Assembly (NCBI GenBank): GCA_018052735.1
Contig: JAGPMT010000014.1
Location: forward strand, 1 to 56,766
From: Phycisphaerae bacterium
Lineage (GTDB): Bacteria; Planctomycetota; Phycisphaerae; Sedimentisphaerales; Anaerohalosphaeraceae
Direction of reading: 5' to 3'
Length of the DNA stretch: 56,766 nucleotides
Position 1 is the stretch's first letter, and every line of letters starts with the position of its first letter. Below, in pieces: positions 44,717 to 53,121 of the stretch. The notes beneath the pieces are model-generated. The model ran no database searches. It was not told the DNA's origin and worked only from the letters and a program-made list of their open reading frames with translations. The position numbers and the translations under genes were made by a program.

Positions 44717-45517
44717 ATGAAACCAGCACTGGCCATAAACGGCGCCGCCGGACGGATGGGCAAACGGCTCATCGCTCTTGCGGCCGAACAGGGCATCTTT
44801 GATATCACCGGTGCTGCCGAATCTGAGCAACACCCTGATTTGGGCAAGGATGCGGGGCTTTTGGCAGGCATCAAACAGCTCAATGTGCCTCTGTCATCGT
44901 CCCTGCCGGACAGCGCTGATATCGTGATTGATTTTTCACAACCGCAGGCTGCAGAAAAGTCTATCGATTACTGTGTCAAAAATGGCACTGCACTGGTCAT
45001 GGGCACTACGGGACTTTCGGCCGCACAGCTTGCCAGACTCAAAGAAGCCGCCCAAAAAATCGCCGTCGTACAGGCGACCAATATGTCGCTGGGGATGAAT
45101 CTCCTGTTTGCCATTGTTGGCAGAGTAGCCAAAGCGCTGGGGCAGGAATACGATATTGAAATCATCGAGAAGCACCACCGCTTCAAAAAGGATGCCCCCA
45201 GCGGCAGCGCTCTATCGCTGGCCGAGGCCATCTGCCGAGAAACCGGCTGTGCCTATCCGGATTGTCTGATTCATGGGCGTCAGGGCAAAGAGGCATTGCG
45301 GCAGAAAGGAACCATCGGGATGCATGCTGTTCGTGCCGGCGATATCATCGGCCAGCATACCGTCATTTACAGTACTTTGGGCGAAACCATCACAATCGAA
45401 CATTGTGCCCATACCCGCGACACATTCGCACAGGGGGCTTTGCGAGCGGCTGTCTGGCTGATTAATCAAAAACCGGGCCTGTATACGATGCTCGATGTGC
45501 TGGGGCTGAACGATTAA
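44717..45517 (+). CDS. dapB: 4-hydroxy-tetrahydrodipicolinate reductase
   Basis: DapB reduces the product of DapA with NAD(P)H in the lysine/meso-diaminopimelate pathway. The 266-residue protein has an NAD-binding start (AINGAAGRMGKRLIAL), a GTTGLS loop near 94, and the catalytic EKHHRFKKDAPSGSAL near 154-169, which keeps the HH pair and Lys. The length is normal. The ATG has AGGAG six bases upstream. meso-DAP would point to typical peptidoglycan cross-linking or lysine synthesis; no other dap gene is here. Confidence 0.95.
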   Translation: MKPALAINGAAGRMGKRLIALAAEQGIFDITGAAESEQHPDLGKDAGLLAGIKQLNVPLSSSLPDSADIVIDFSQPQAAEKSIDYCVKNGTALVMGTTGLSAAQLARLKEAAQKIAVVQATNMSLGMNLLFAIVGRVAKALGQEYDIEIIEKHHRFKKDAPSGSALSLAEAICRETGCAYPDCLIHGRQGKEALRQKGTIGMHAVRAGDIIGQHTVIYSTLGETITIEHCAHTRDTFAQGALRAAVWLINQKPGLYTMLDVLGLND

Positions 45518-45583
45518 ACCAGCCCAACAGCTGCTGTACCGGCATAGGCATTCGTAAACCGACAAAAAGAAAGGAACGCAGTC

Positions 45584-46690
45584 ATGGTCAAGTTGGAGAC
45601 ATTAATTGCGGCTGGGGAAAAATACGAGGCATCGGATATCCATCTCACCACTGACCAGCCGCCGCGTCTGCGCATCAAAGGAGACCTTAAGACCATCGGA
45701 GGGGAAGGAGCTACCCTGACTGAAGAAAATATTATGCAGATTTTGGAGCAAACCCTGCACGTGCGTCAGAAAGAGCGATGCAGACAGCTTCTGCAGGAAA
45801 ACGGTTCGGTTGATTATTCCTATGAAGTCTCCCTTAACAGCAAACCCATTCGCTACCGTGTTCAGGCCTATTACTCGATGGGCAAACCGGCGGTTGCAAT
45901 GCGTCGGATTCGCTATGAGATTCCCACTTTCGAACAGCTCCATCTGCCCCCCATCTACAAAACCGTAATGGAAAACCCCGAGCAGAAAGGGATTATTATT
46001 GTCGGCGGCGAGACCGGCAGCGGCAAGTCGTCGACTTTGGCAGCAATGATCGGCTATCTGAGCCGGCACACAGAACGGCATTTTGTAACCATCGAAGACC
46101 CGGTGGAATTTGTCTTTCGTGACACCAAAACACTGATTCACCAGCGGGAATTAGGACTGGATTTTCCAAACTATGCCGAGGCCCTTCGTGCCGTTCTGCG
46201 GGAAGACCCGGATGTGATTATGATAGGCGAAATGCGGGACGCCGACACAGTACATGCGGCAATCAAAGCGGCCGAAACAGGACATCTGGTTCTGACATCG
46301 CTGCATACAGCCACCGCCGCTTGGACATTCAGCCGCATTCTGAATTTCTTCAAAGAAGCTGAACACGATGCCGTCCGGCTGAATTTAAGCTATAATCTGC
46401 TGGCTATTATGAACCAGATGCTCATTCCGTCCGAGCAGGAAGGAATCGGCCTCATCCCGGCAACCGAAGTGTTTATCAATACCCCCTCGGTCCGCCAGTA
46501 CCTGAAGGAAAAGGAAAAAGAATCGCAGCTGGCTGATGTGATTAAGGAAGGCCATGATGGCATGCACAGCTTCAATATGTCGCTGGCACGGCTCATCAGC
46601 GAAGGACACATCGGCGTCACGCAGGCCAAGTCCTACTCCCACAATCCGCAGGAACTCGAAATGCTTGTTAAGGTAACAAAAACCAAATAA
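45584..46690 (+). CDS. Type IV pilus retraction ATPase (PilT/PilU type)
   Basis: A 368-residue secretion-type ATPase. The N-terminal PAS-like domain starts with EASDIHLTTDQPPRLRIKGD (15-34). Walker A is GGETGSGKSST (141-151), the Asp box FVTIEDPVEFVF (167-178), Walker B DPDVIMIGEMRD (208-219), and the His box TGHLVLTSLHT (232-242). The C-terminal AIRNLIRE motif of classical PilT is replaced by SVRQYLKE, so a PilU-like or divergent retraction motor is possible. AAGGAA lies before the ATG. No other pilus gene is nearby. Confidence 0.88.
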   Translation: MVKLETLIAAGEKYEASDIHLTTDQPPRLRIKGDLKTIGGEGATLTEENIMQILEQTLHVRQKERCRQLLQENGSVDYSYEVSLNSKPIRYRVQAYYSMGKPAVAMRRIRYEIPTFEQLHLPPIYKTVMENPEQKGIIIVGGETGSGKSSTLAAMIGYLSRHTERHFVTIEDPVEFVFRDTKTLIHQRELGLDFPNYAEALRAVLREDPDVIMIGEMRDADTVHAAIKAAETGHLVLTSLHTATAAWTFSRILNFFKEAEHDAVRLNLSYNLLAIMNQMLIPSEQEGIGLIPATEVFINTPSVRQYLKEKEKESQLADVIKEGHDGMHSFNMSLARLISEGHIGVTQAKSYSHNPQELEMLVKVTKTK

Positions 46691-46759
46691 GCGGGATTGT
46701 CTGCATTTGCTGATTGGGACTGCAATAGAGCGCTGGTATTCAGCTGTCAATCTTGCTGC

Positions 46760-46788
46760 TTGCTTTTGAGAGGCAAATACCGTATTTT
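46760..46788 (+). promoter_or_regulatory. Possible promoter giving a near-leaderless psd message
   Basis: TTGCTT (46760-46765), 17 bases and TATTTT (46783-46788) end only eight bases before the psd ATG at 46797, so transcription would begin within a few bases of the start codon. There is no ribosome site before this ATG. Confidence 0.4.
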
Positions 46789-46796
46789 GTACCATT

Positions 46797-47510
46797 ATGA
46801 AGATTCCATTGACACAATATGGTCTGCCTCAGGCAGCGGTATACCCGGCGGTGCTGATTGCCGCAATGGCTGGCTACTATATTCTCGCAAATCGGCTGCT
46901 GCAGCCGGCCTGTGCTTGTCCAGCCGGTATTCTTCTGGTGTGGCTGCCGGAGGTTATGCTGTTTGCTGTTCTTATCTGGGTTTTGTCGTTTTTCCGAGAT
47001 CCTCCCCGAACAATTGTTCAGGATGCCCGCCTGCTGCTTTCACCTGCGGACGGCACAGTCATGGCCGTAGAAGAATTGCCGGGTTTTGAGGGATTCGATG
47101 GACCGGTCCTGCGGGTAGAAATCTTTTTAAGTATCTTTAATGTCCACATTAACCGTATGCCCTGCAGAGTTCAGGTCGGAACCATTCATTACAAGCCCGG
47201 CCAATTTCTTGATGCACGCAATCCACAATGCAGCAAAGTAAATGAAGCCAACGAAATTGAACTGTTCCGGCTGGATGATCCTAAAGACCGCCTGCTGGTC
47301 CGGCAGATTTCAGGAGCAATAGCCCGCCGGATAGTCTGCGATGCCGCAACAGGCCGACAATATCCTGCCGGCGAAAAATTTGGAATGATTAAGTTCGGCT
47401 CCTGTACGGAACTTTACGTGCCCGCCCGAAGCAATCTGGTGTGTATGGTTAAAAAAGGCGACAAAGTTAAAGCCGGACTGACTATTATAGCGAGGTATCA
47501 AGAATGCTGA
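46797..47510 (+). CDS. psd: Phosphatidylserine decarboxylase
   Basis: Psd converts phosphatidylserine to phosphatidylethanolamine. The 237-residue proenzyme has two N-terminal membrane segments (about 14-34 and 44-65), LSPADGTV (81-88), FNVHINRMPC (114-123) and the self-cleavage site G201-S202 in IKFGSCTELYVP, where cleavage gives the pyruvoyl group. It is the short form, related to archaeal-type PsdA, not the 300-residue E. coli type. It overlaps pssA by seven bases, joining two consecutive steps of the same pathway. Confidence 0.94.
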   Translation: MKIPLTQYGLPQAAVYPAVLIAAMAGYYILANRLLQPACACPAGILLVWLPEVMLFAVLIWVLSFFRDPPRTIVQDARLLLSPADGTVMAVEELPGFEGFDGPVLRVEIFLSIFNVHINRMPCRVQVGTIHYKPGQFLDARNPQCSKVNEANEIELFRLDDPKDRLLVRQISGAIARRIVCDAATGRQYPAGEKFGMIKFGSCTELYVPARSNLVCMVKKGDKVKAGLTIIARYQEC

Positions 47511-48424
47511 TTCGCAATTCTCAACAATCTGTCAGAAGCAAAGGGCGTTTTTTCCGCAGCCATCGGCATCGGCTTAAAACCATCGCCCTGCTGCCGTCAA
47601 CTATTACCCTTATCAACGGCATCTGCGGTTTTGCCGCCATTGGTTTGGCAGCCAAAGGCCCCCGGCATTATGCGCTGGCGGCCTATATGATTTTTTATGC
47701 GATGATTGCGGATATGCTCGACGGGCGTGTAGCCCGAATCAGCAAAACAACTTCCAGCTTCGGCGGGCAGCTGGATTCCCTTTGCGATGTCCTCAGCTTT
47801 GGCACAGCCCCTGCCTTTTTGATGCTGAATCTGCTGCTCTATCATCACCGCCAGCTGGTCGGTTCAGCCCAGCTGATTTTAGGCGATCTGTTTGAACGTT
47901 TTATCTGGATTACAGCGGTCGTTTACTTAAGTTGTGCAGCCATTCGATTAGCCCGATTCAATGTCGAAAACGAGGAAGATGAAACTGCCCATATGTCTTT
48001 CTCGGGTTTGCCTACACCCGGGGCGGCCGGCGTTGTCGCCTCGATAGTAATGTTCAGTCAGTCGCTGCTGACCGATGCGGCCGCCCAGACCGTTCTGTAT
48101 CAAATGCTTTACAACGGCATCCTGTATATTCTCCCGTTTGTTACGCTGGCTTGTGCGCTGCTGATGGTAGGACGGCTTCGCTATCTCCATTTGTTCAATC
48201 ACCTGTTTCGCGGCCGCAAACCGCTGAACTACCTGTATTTTACCATCTTCTCTGTTGCTATGATTGCCTTGTGCGGTCTGGAATTGTCGCTGGTTCTGAC
48301 ATTCACCGGTTTTGCTGCCAGCGGACCGATACGCTGGCTGTGGCGGCAGATTCTCCTGCCGAAACTGGGACACAAAACCGCAGAAGCAGCCGAGCCTGTC
48401 CATACAACGGCACCGTTAAACTGA
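47504..48424 (+). CDS. pssA: CDP-diacylglycerol--serine O-phosphatidyltransferase
   Basis: PssA makes phosphatidylserine from CDP-diacylglycerol and serine, supplying the Psd substrate. The 306-residue membrane protein has the CDP-alcohol phosphotransferase motif D73-G74, A77-R78, G87, D91, D95 (DGRVARISKTTSSFGG then QLDSLCD) at its usual spacing, and about six to eight membrane helices. It starts inside the end of psd. cdsA, earlier in the window, makes its substrate. hemW begins six bases after the stop. Confidence 0.94.
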   Translation: MLIRNSQQSVRSKGRFFRSHRHRLKTIALLPSTITLINGICGFAAIGLAAKGPRHYALAAYMIFYAMIADMLDGRVARISKTTSSFGGQLDSLCDVLSFGTAPAFLMLNLLLYHHRQLVGSAQLILGDLFERFIWITAVVYLSCAAIRLARFNVENEEDETAHMSFSGLPTPGAAGVVASIVMFSQSLLTDAAAQTVLYQMLYNGILYILPFVTLACALLMVGRLRYLHLFNHLFRGRKPLNYLYFTIFSVAMIALCGLELSLVLTFTGFAASGPIRWLWRQILLPKLGHKTAEAAEPVHTTAPLN

Positions 48425-48430
48425 CGGCTT

Positions 48431-49600
48431 ATGAGAACCACGCCATCTGGATGTAGAGGGGGCGGATTGCTGCCGCAGACTGCAACTGTCGGACTTTATG
48501 TTCACATACCATATTGCATCAAAAAATGTCCTTACTGTGCTTTTTATTCCGAACCGATAGAACAGGCCGACTGCCGGCGGTTTTCAGCTGCGCTGCTGAA
48601 CGAACTGAGGCAGCAGTCAATTGCCGAATCGGCAGAGACCATTTATATCGGCGGCGGCTCCCCCAGCAGTCTGCCGCCAGAGGTGCTTAGCGGACTTGCG
48701 TTAGAATTGCATAAACGATTTCATTCCGTCCAAGAGTTTACAGTTGAATGCAATCCTGCGCAGGCAGATGAAACACTCCTGCGCCGCCTGCGCAGCACCG
48801 GCGTCAGCCGGATTTCCATCGGGGCCCAGTCTTTCCATTCACAGGAGCTGGAAGTGCTCGGCCGAATCCACAGCCCAAAACAGATCGCCGATGCCGTCCG
48901 AGCTGCCCAAACTGCAGGATTTAACAATATCGGCCTTGACCTGATTTTCGGCATTCCGGGCTCCACAATTGAAAACTGGACGAAAACTCTGCAGGCCGCA
49001 ATGGATTTAAATGTGCAGCATATCGCTGCGTACAGTTTAACCATAGAGCCGGGAACTCCTTTTGAACAGGCAATACAAAAAGGGACGCTTGCACTTATTG
49101 ATGAGCAGACCGAACGTCGAATGTATGAAACCGCACAAAGTATGCTTGCAGAAGCCGGTTTTGTGCAGTACGAGATTTCCAATTTTGCCAAGCCCGGATT
49201 CGAATGCCGGCATAATATCCGCTACTGGAAAAATCTCCCTGTTGTCGGTATCGGACCTGCCGCAGCAAGCTGGTACAAGGGCCTAAGAAAGACCAATACG
49301 GCCGATGTTAACCGCTACATCAGCGCTGTCGAAGCCGAACAACCAGCATACACCCAATACGAGAGACCTTCTCCTGAACAGACAGCCCGCGAAACAGCTG
49401 TGCTGAACCTGCGGATGATTGAAGGCATCAATCTGGCTGAATTTCATCGGCAAACCGGATTTGATGCCATCGCCCTGTTCGGCAAGTCTATTGCCGTACA
49501 TCTTGAATCCGGCCTGCTGGAACAGACAGCAACTCACCTGCGTCTGTCAAAAAAAGGCTTATCATACGCCGATACTATCGCTGAAGACATTATTCTGTAA
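48431..49600 (+). CDS. hemW: Radical SAM protein HemW (coproporphyrinogen oxidase-like)
   Basis: HemW is a radical SAM heme chaperone long annotated as oxygen-independent coproporphyrinogen III oxidase; it lacks that enzyme's extra catalytic residues. The 389-residue protein has the cluster motif CIKKCPYC (C29, C33, C36 in YVHIPYCIKKCPYC), IYIGGGSPSSLP near 72, and the HemN C-terminal domain. ATG 48431 lies six bases after pssA; an in-frame TTG at 48467 with GAGGGGG just upstream is a rival start that would make the N-terminus begin LPQTATVGLYVHIP. The CPYC, not the C-x3-C-x2-C-x-C of HemN, supports HemW. Confidence 0.92.
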   Translation: MRTTPSGCRGGGLLPQTATVGLYVHIPYCIKKCPYCAFYSEPIEQADCRRFSAALLNELRQQSIAESAETIYIGGGSPSSLPPEVLSGLALELHKRFHSVQEFTVECNPAQADETLLRRLRSTGVSRISIGAQSFHSQELEVLGRIHSPKQIADAVRAAQTAGFNNIGLDLIFGIPGSTIENWTKTLQAAMDLNVQHIAAYSLTIEPGTPFEQAIQKGTLALIDEQTERRMYETAQSMLAEAGFVQYEISNFAKPGFECRHNIRYWKNLPVVGIGPAAASWYKGLRKTNTADVNRYISAVEAEQPAYTQYERPSPEQTARETAVLNLRMIEGINLAEFHRQTGFDAIALFGKSIAVHLESGLLEQTATHLRLSKKGLSYADTIAEDIIL

Positions 49601-49697
49601 TATCAGCACGAAAATTTATTAGCAGTGCCCCGTTTTGAAAAATATAATAATCTCTGTTTTACTTTAGAAAAAGAACAGGATTCGCTATTCTTCTGCT

Positions 49698-50474
49698 ATG
49701 GAACTGATTGATACGCATGCTCACCTGACATACGACGGTCTGGCAGACCGAATTGACGATGTGCTGGCCCGCAGCATTCAGGCCGGCGTTGTCGGATGGA
49801 TTGCCGTGGGCACAGCCCAAGATGAAAACAACAAGGTCATTGACCTTGCATCCCGATATGAAGCCCTCTGGGCAGCTGTCGGCTTCCATCCGCATTCAGC
49901 GGACAATGTTTCCCGTACTGATATGGATCGGCTGGCTAAACAGCTGCAGCACGAAAAAGCCGTTGCCGTCGGCGAAACAGGATTGGATTATTATTATATG
50001 CATTCTGCCGCTGAAAATCAGAAGCGCATTTTTCGAGCGCATCTGGCTATTGCCGCCGATTTGCAGAAACCGGTTGTTGTCCATACACGAGAGGCCTTTG
50101 ATGATACAATAGAAATCCTTGATGAATTTGCAGACAGGATAAAAAAGGTTGTCATTCACTGCTATGGCGGCGATGCCGAACAGACCAAACAGATACTCAA
50201 ACGCGGATATTATGTATCTTTTACAGGCACAATAACTTTCAAGCGAAATGATACTTTGCGGCAAATCATCAAAGACCTCGTTCCTTTGGACCGTGTAATG
50301 ATTGAGACGGATTGCCCCTTTATATCTCCTGAACCCATGCGCAGCGTCCGCCCTAATGAACCTGCCTTGTTAATTCATACAGCACAATGCTTAGCCGACT
50401 TATATAACTTGCCGCTGACGGATTTTGCCAACCAGACAACCAAAAACAGCAGGCTTTTTTTCGGCTTGTATTGA
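49698..50474 (+). CDS. TatD-family metal-dependent hydrolase (DNase)
   Basis: TatD-family proteins are metal-dependent nucleases of the amidohydrolase fold. The 258-residue protein starts MELIDTHAHLTYD (H7, H9 ligands) and has AVGETGLDYYY (catalytic Glu), KPVVVHTREAFDDTIEIL near 119, VVIHCYGGD near 149 and IETDCPFISPEPMR near 202. All ligand residues are kept. The gene is preceded by a 97-base AT-rich spacer and followed by a 1-kb stretch with few genes. Confidence 0.94.
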   Translation: MELIDTHAHLTYDGLADRIDDVLARSIQAGVVGWIAVGTAQDENNKVIDLASRYEALWAAVGFHPHSADNVSRTDMDRLAKQLQHEKAVAVGETGLDYYYMHSAAENQKRIFRAHLAIAADLQKPVVVHTREAFDDTIEILDEFADRIKKVVIHCYGGDAEQTKQILKRGYYVSFTGTITFKRNDTLRQIIKDLVPLDRVMIETDCPFISPEPMRSVRPNEPALLIHTAQCLADLYNLPLTDFANQTTKNSRLFFGLY

Positions 50475-50658
50475 TGGCTTTTTTAAAAACACTATGGAAT
50501 GCACCTGTTGGATTGCTTTCAAATTGGTGCAGCGTCATCGATAAAAAACACTTTTTTAACAACAGAAAAAATTTATAACTCTATGTTTATAAAATAGTTA
50601 TAATTTTTATAAAAAATTCCTGAAGATTTTCCTTGCCTAAGTCGAAGAGAAGCATATA

Positions 50659-50733
50659 ATGATAGTTGTAGTTAGTGCTCTTTTTCTTCTTATAGCTCTA
50701 TGTGTTTCTTCGGGTGCTGAGGCGGATTTTTGA
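50659..50733 (+). CDS. Possible 24-residue hydrophobic peptide
   Basis: ATG at 50659 opens MIVVVSALFLLIALCVSSGA followed by EADF and TGA. AGAGAAG lies about six bases upstream. The first 17 residues would span a membrane. An intrinsic terminator 39 bases past the stop would end its message. The call rests on these three features only; it is too short for statistical support. Confidence 0.35.
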   Translation: MIVVVSALFLLIALCVSSGAEADF

Positions 50734-50771
50734 TAAGGTTGATATAATAAAATTACAAATGCGTCTCAGCG

Positions 50772-50803
50772 AGGCCGGCATCCTCAAGTGCCGGCCTTTT
50801 TAT
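50772..50803 (+). terminator. Intrinsic terminator in the gene-poor stretch
   Basis: AGGCCGGCA (50772-50780) pairs with TGCCGGCCT (50789-50797) around an eight-base loop, followed by TTTTTATT. It ends either the tatD transcript or that of the 24-codon peptide. Confidence 0.85.
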
Positions 50804-51096
50804 TGCGCCAACCGCAATAAAAGACGATTCCCATCCTATTATTTTGGAAGTTTGCGATTGAGATTTTTTAGATTAAAATAATCGAGAAAATTTATACGAT
50901 TCAATCAACGATTTAATAAATGGATTAACCGATGACAGAATGGACACGTGGGTTAGGCAGCCGGACATGGGGTGGATGAATATCGGCAGGCATTTTGCGA
51001 TTACAATAATGGGCGGGTTCAGGATACCTTCAAGCCCGGCGGATTTTAATTGGGACAGGATTGTGGACAAAGGGAATTTGGAATAGATAAAAACAA

Positions 51097-51300
51097 TTAT
51101 GAAGCACGTTTGCGATGCACATTTATCAAGACAGCCAAGAGAATATGCCGCAGCCGTTCTACATTAAGCCCTTCGAGGTAGTCCCTCGTGAAATCGAGCT
51201 TTATGGGACCTTCAAAGTTCAGCAAACGGCCGATTACTTCTGGCTTGCTCATCGCCGCAACCGCGGTGCATATCGTCTCGAATGAACTGTCTGCGGTCAT
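51097..51300 (-). CDS. Small conserved-looking protein, 67 residues
   Basis: The ATG at 51300 has AGGGA about nine bases upstream. The protein is helical, with a C-terminal half LDFTRDYLEGLNVERLRHIL followed by LAVLINVHRKRAS. I recall planctomycete small proteins with an LDFTxDYLxxLxxxRLRHILLA pattern, which supports a real gene, but that is memory, not a search. No function is known to me. It diverges from queA across 174 bases. Confidence 0.6.
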   Translation of the reverse strand: MTADSSFETICTAVAAMSKPEVIGRLLNFEGPIKLDFTRDYLEGLNVERLRHILLAVLINVHRKRAS

Positions 51301-51474
51301 GTCTGTGTTTCCCTGTTCTGCTGTCCTGCAAGCTCACTATCGGATAGATTTCAGCACCCCATAACAACCCCCTTATAAAAAATACGAAATACTTTTGGCA
51401 TTTTCAGGCATTTCCATATTCAAACAGGCAATATTTTTTTGAAAACCATCAATAAAACTGCTACTTAATATGTG

Positions 51475-52515
51475 ATGAAAACCGAAGAATTGAATTATAC
51501 ACTTCCAGAAGAGCTGATAGCCCAGCATCCATCGCAGCGGCGGGCACAATCGCGTCTGCTGGTTCTGCATCGGGCCGCCGGAACGCTCGAAGACCGGCAG
51601 TTTGCCGACTTGCCGGAGTATTTGCGGCCCGGAGATTGTCTGGTGCTTAATGACACGAAGGTTGTGCCGGCCCGCTTTTTTATTCAAAAATCGACCGGCA
51701 CCCGATTGGAAGGGCTTTTTCTACATCAGGAGAAGGCCGGCCATTGGCAAATCCTGCTGAAAAACGCCAGACGCATAAAATCCGGCCAAGCAGTCGATCT
51801 GCTGGACCGTGCCGGCAATTCATGGTGCAAAGCGGTTATAAAAGATGGAGATATTCCAGAACAGAGATGTCTTGTATTGGATAAGCCGCAGGATGCTTTT
51901 TTTGTTCTTGACAATATCGGACTTCCTCCCCTGCCGCCTTATATTAAGCGTTCCAGCAGCATACCAGAAGACTTGAACCGTTATCAAACCGTTTATGCCC
52001 GCCGTCTGGGTGCGGTGGCCGCCCCAACGGCGGGATTGCATTTTGACCCTCCCCTTCTGGAAAAGATCGGTCAGAATGGAATCCGCATCGCAATGGTTAC
52101 GCTGCACGTGGGTATGGGAACATTTCGTCCTATCCAGACTGAAACTCTGGAAGAGCATCCAATGCATGAAGAATGGTTCGAAATTAGCGACACTGCCGCC
52201 GATGTTATCAATCAGACAATCCAGTCAGGGGGGCGGATAATCGCCGTCGGGACAACTTCCGTCCGGACACTCGAAAGCACGGCGGATGGCCGCCGCATCC
52301 GTTCTGTTCAGGGGCACACGCGGCTGTTTATTCGGCCCGGCTATACATTCAAAATCGTGGATGCCATGATCACCAATTTCCACTTGCCGAAATCTACATT
52401 GCTGGCACTGGTGGGGGCTTTTGCCGGCCTGGACAGAATTCTCTATGCCTATCAGCATGCTATCAAGCAACAATACCGCTTTTATTCCTACGGCGATGCC
52501 ATGCTGATTTGCTGA
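51475..52515 (+). CDS. queA: S-adenosylmethionine:tRNA ribosyltransferase-isomerase
   Basis: QueA transfers the ribosyl part of SAM to preQ1 in tRNA, making epoxyqueuosine at wobble position 34. The 346-residue protein has LPEELIAQHPSQRRAQSRLL near the start, LVLNDTKVVPARFF near 60, PTAGLHFDPPLLEKIG near 184 and TSVRTLES near 262; ending FYSYGDAMLI. ATG 51475 directly follows an in-frame GTG at 51472; neither has a clear ribosome site. A TTGAAA at about 51440 gives no good -10. Confidence 0.96.
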   Translation: MKTEELNYTLPEELIAQHPSQRRAQSRLLVLHRAAGTLEDRQFADLPEYLRPGDCLVLNDTKVVPARFFIQKSTGTRLEGLFLHQEKAGHWQILLKNARRIKSGQAVDLLDRAGNSWCKAVIKDGDIPEQRCLVLDKPQDAFFVLDNIGLPPLPPYIKRSSSIPEDLNRYQTVYARRLGAVAAPTAGLHFDPPLLEKIGQNGIRIAMVTLHVGMGTFRPIQTETLEEHPMHEEWFEISDTAADVINQTIQSGGRIIAVGTTSVRTLESTADGRRIRSVQGHTRLFIRPGYTFKIVDAMITNFHLPKSTLLALVGAFAGLDRILYAYQHAIKQQYRFYSYGDAMLIC

Positions 52516-52523
52516 ATTCAGAC

Positions 52524-52552
52524 GACTATCTATGCAGTGATAGTCTATCTTT
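52524..52552. terminator. Weak hairpin between convergent queA and ACT gene
   Basis: GACTATC (52524-52530) pairs with GATAGTC (52539-52545), followed by TATCTTT. Its place between convergent genes suits a terminator, but the T-run is poor. Confidence 0.35.
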
Positions 52553-52593
52553 ACAAAACTATCTGACCATAATTCCTATTCCTGCAGCGGCTG

Positions 52594-53049
52594 TTATCTT
52601 CTGGAAGCCAGTGAACGGCGTACCGATTTTTTTGTTTTCTGATTATCCGTCTCTGCATGTCCTTCCAGAACTTTCATGGATTTTTTTACATCCGCCACCT
52701 TCAGAACTGCGGTTGTGCGTCCGCCTCTGGCACCGGCTGTGCAGTACGCATAAGAGATATTGATATGAGCTTTGGCTAATTTGTTGGTCACATCGGCAAA
52801 GGCTCCGGCATGATTGGGCAGATTGACGCATAAAACCTGTGTTTCGCTGAATTGCATGTTCATTCGCTGGAGAATGGAGCGTATCTTGTCCGATCCGCTG
52901 CCGACCAGCCGCAGTACCCCATGCTCAACAGAATCCATCATTGTCATTGCAACAATGTTGATTTTTTCTGCCGCCAGTACATTCAGCAATTGAGCCAGCA
53001 CACCGGGCTTGTTAACCATAAAGATTGAGAATTGCGTGTCTAAATGCAT
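52594..53049 (-). CDS. ACT-domain protein
   Basis: A 151-residue protein with two tandem ACT folds: residues 1-68 (QFSIFMVNKPGVLAQLLNVL then AEKINIVAMTMMDSVEHG) and about 70-130 (TQVLCVNLPNHAGAFADVTN then KLAKAHINISYAYCT), each with the loop Gly of amino-acid-binding ACT sites. The tail (about 131-151) is basic and probably disordered. Stand-alone double ACT proteins bind amino acids or regulate their transport or synthesis. ATG 53049 has AGGA nine bases upstream. It is the last gene of the opp group, after the STAS gene, which makes amino acid or peptide sensing attractive but unproven. Confidence 0.87.
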   Translation of the reverse strand: MHLDTQFSIFMVNKPGVLAQLLNVLAAEKINIVAMTMMDSVEHGVLRLVGSGSDKIRSILQRMNMQFSETQVLCVNLPNHAGAFADVTNKLAKAHINISYAYCTAGARGGRTTAVLKVADVKKSMKVLEGHAETDNQKTKKSVRRSLASRR

Positions 53050-53121
53050 GGCATTATCCTTTCACATAGAATCCCAGGTTTGCCTTCGTCCTTAAAAACC
53101 GAATCCGTTCGTCAGACCGAT

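Larger units (their letters stand above)
50475..51096. other. Gene-poor stretch after tatD
   Basis: About 620 bases, AT-rich in the first part (50500-50640). It contains a possible 24-codon peptide (50659-50733), a terminator (50772-50803) and, on the plus strand, an open frame of about 70 codons with no good start, running from about 50877 to a TAG at 51084-51086. The end of that frame (ADFNWDRIVDKGNLE) resembles one dockerin calcium loop (DxNxDxxVDxxD). I read it as a relic, not a gene. Confidence 0.5.

Noticed and set aside
50739-50803. Small RNA between TATAAT (50743) and the terminator
   Set aside because: The -10 is good but no -35 exists at proper spacing and the product would be under 50 bases; kept only as a possible minor transcript.
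50873-51070. Minus-strand 65-codon frame in the gene-poor stretch
   Set aside because: No ribosome site or homology; it is the opposite strand of the dockerin-like relic.
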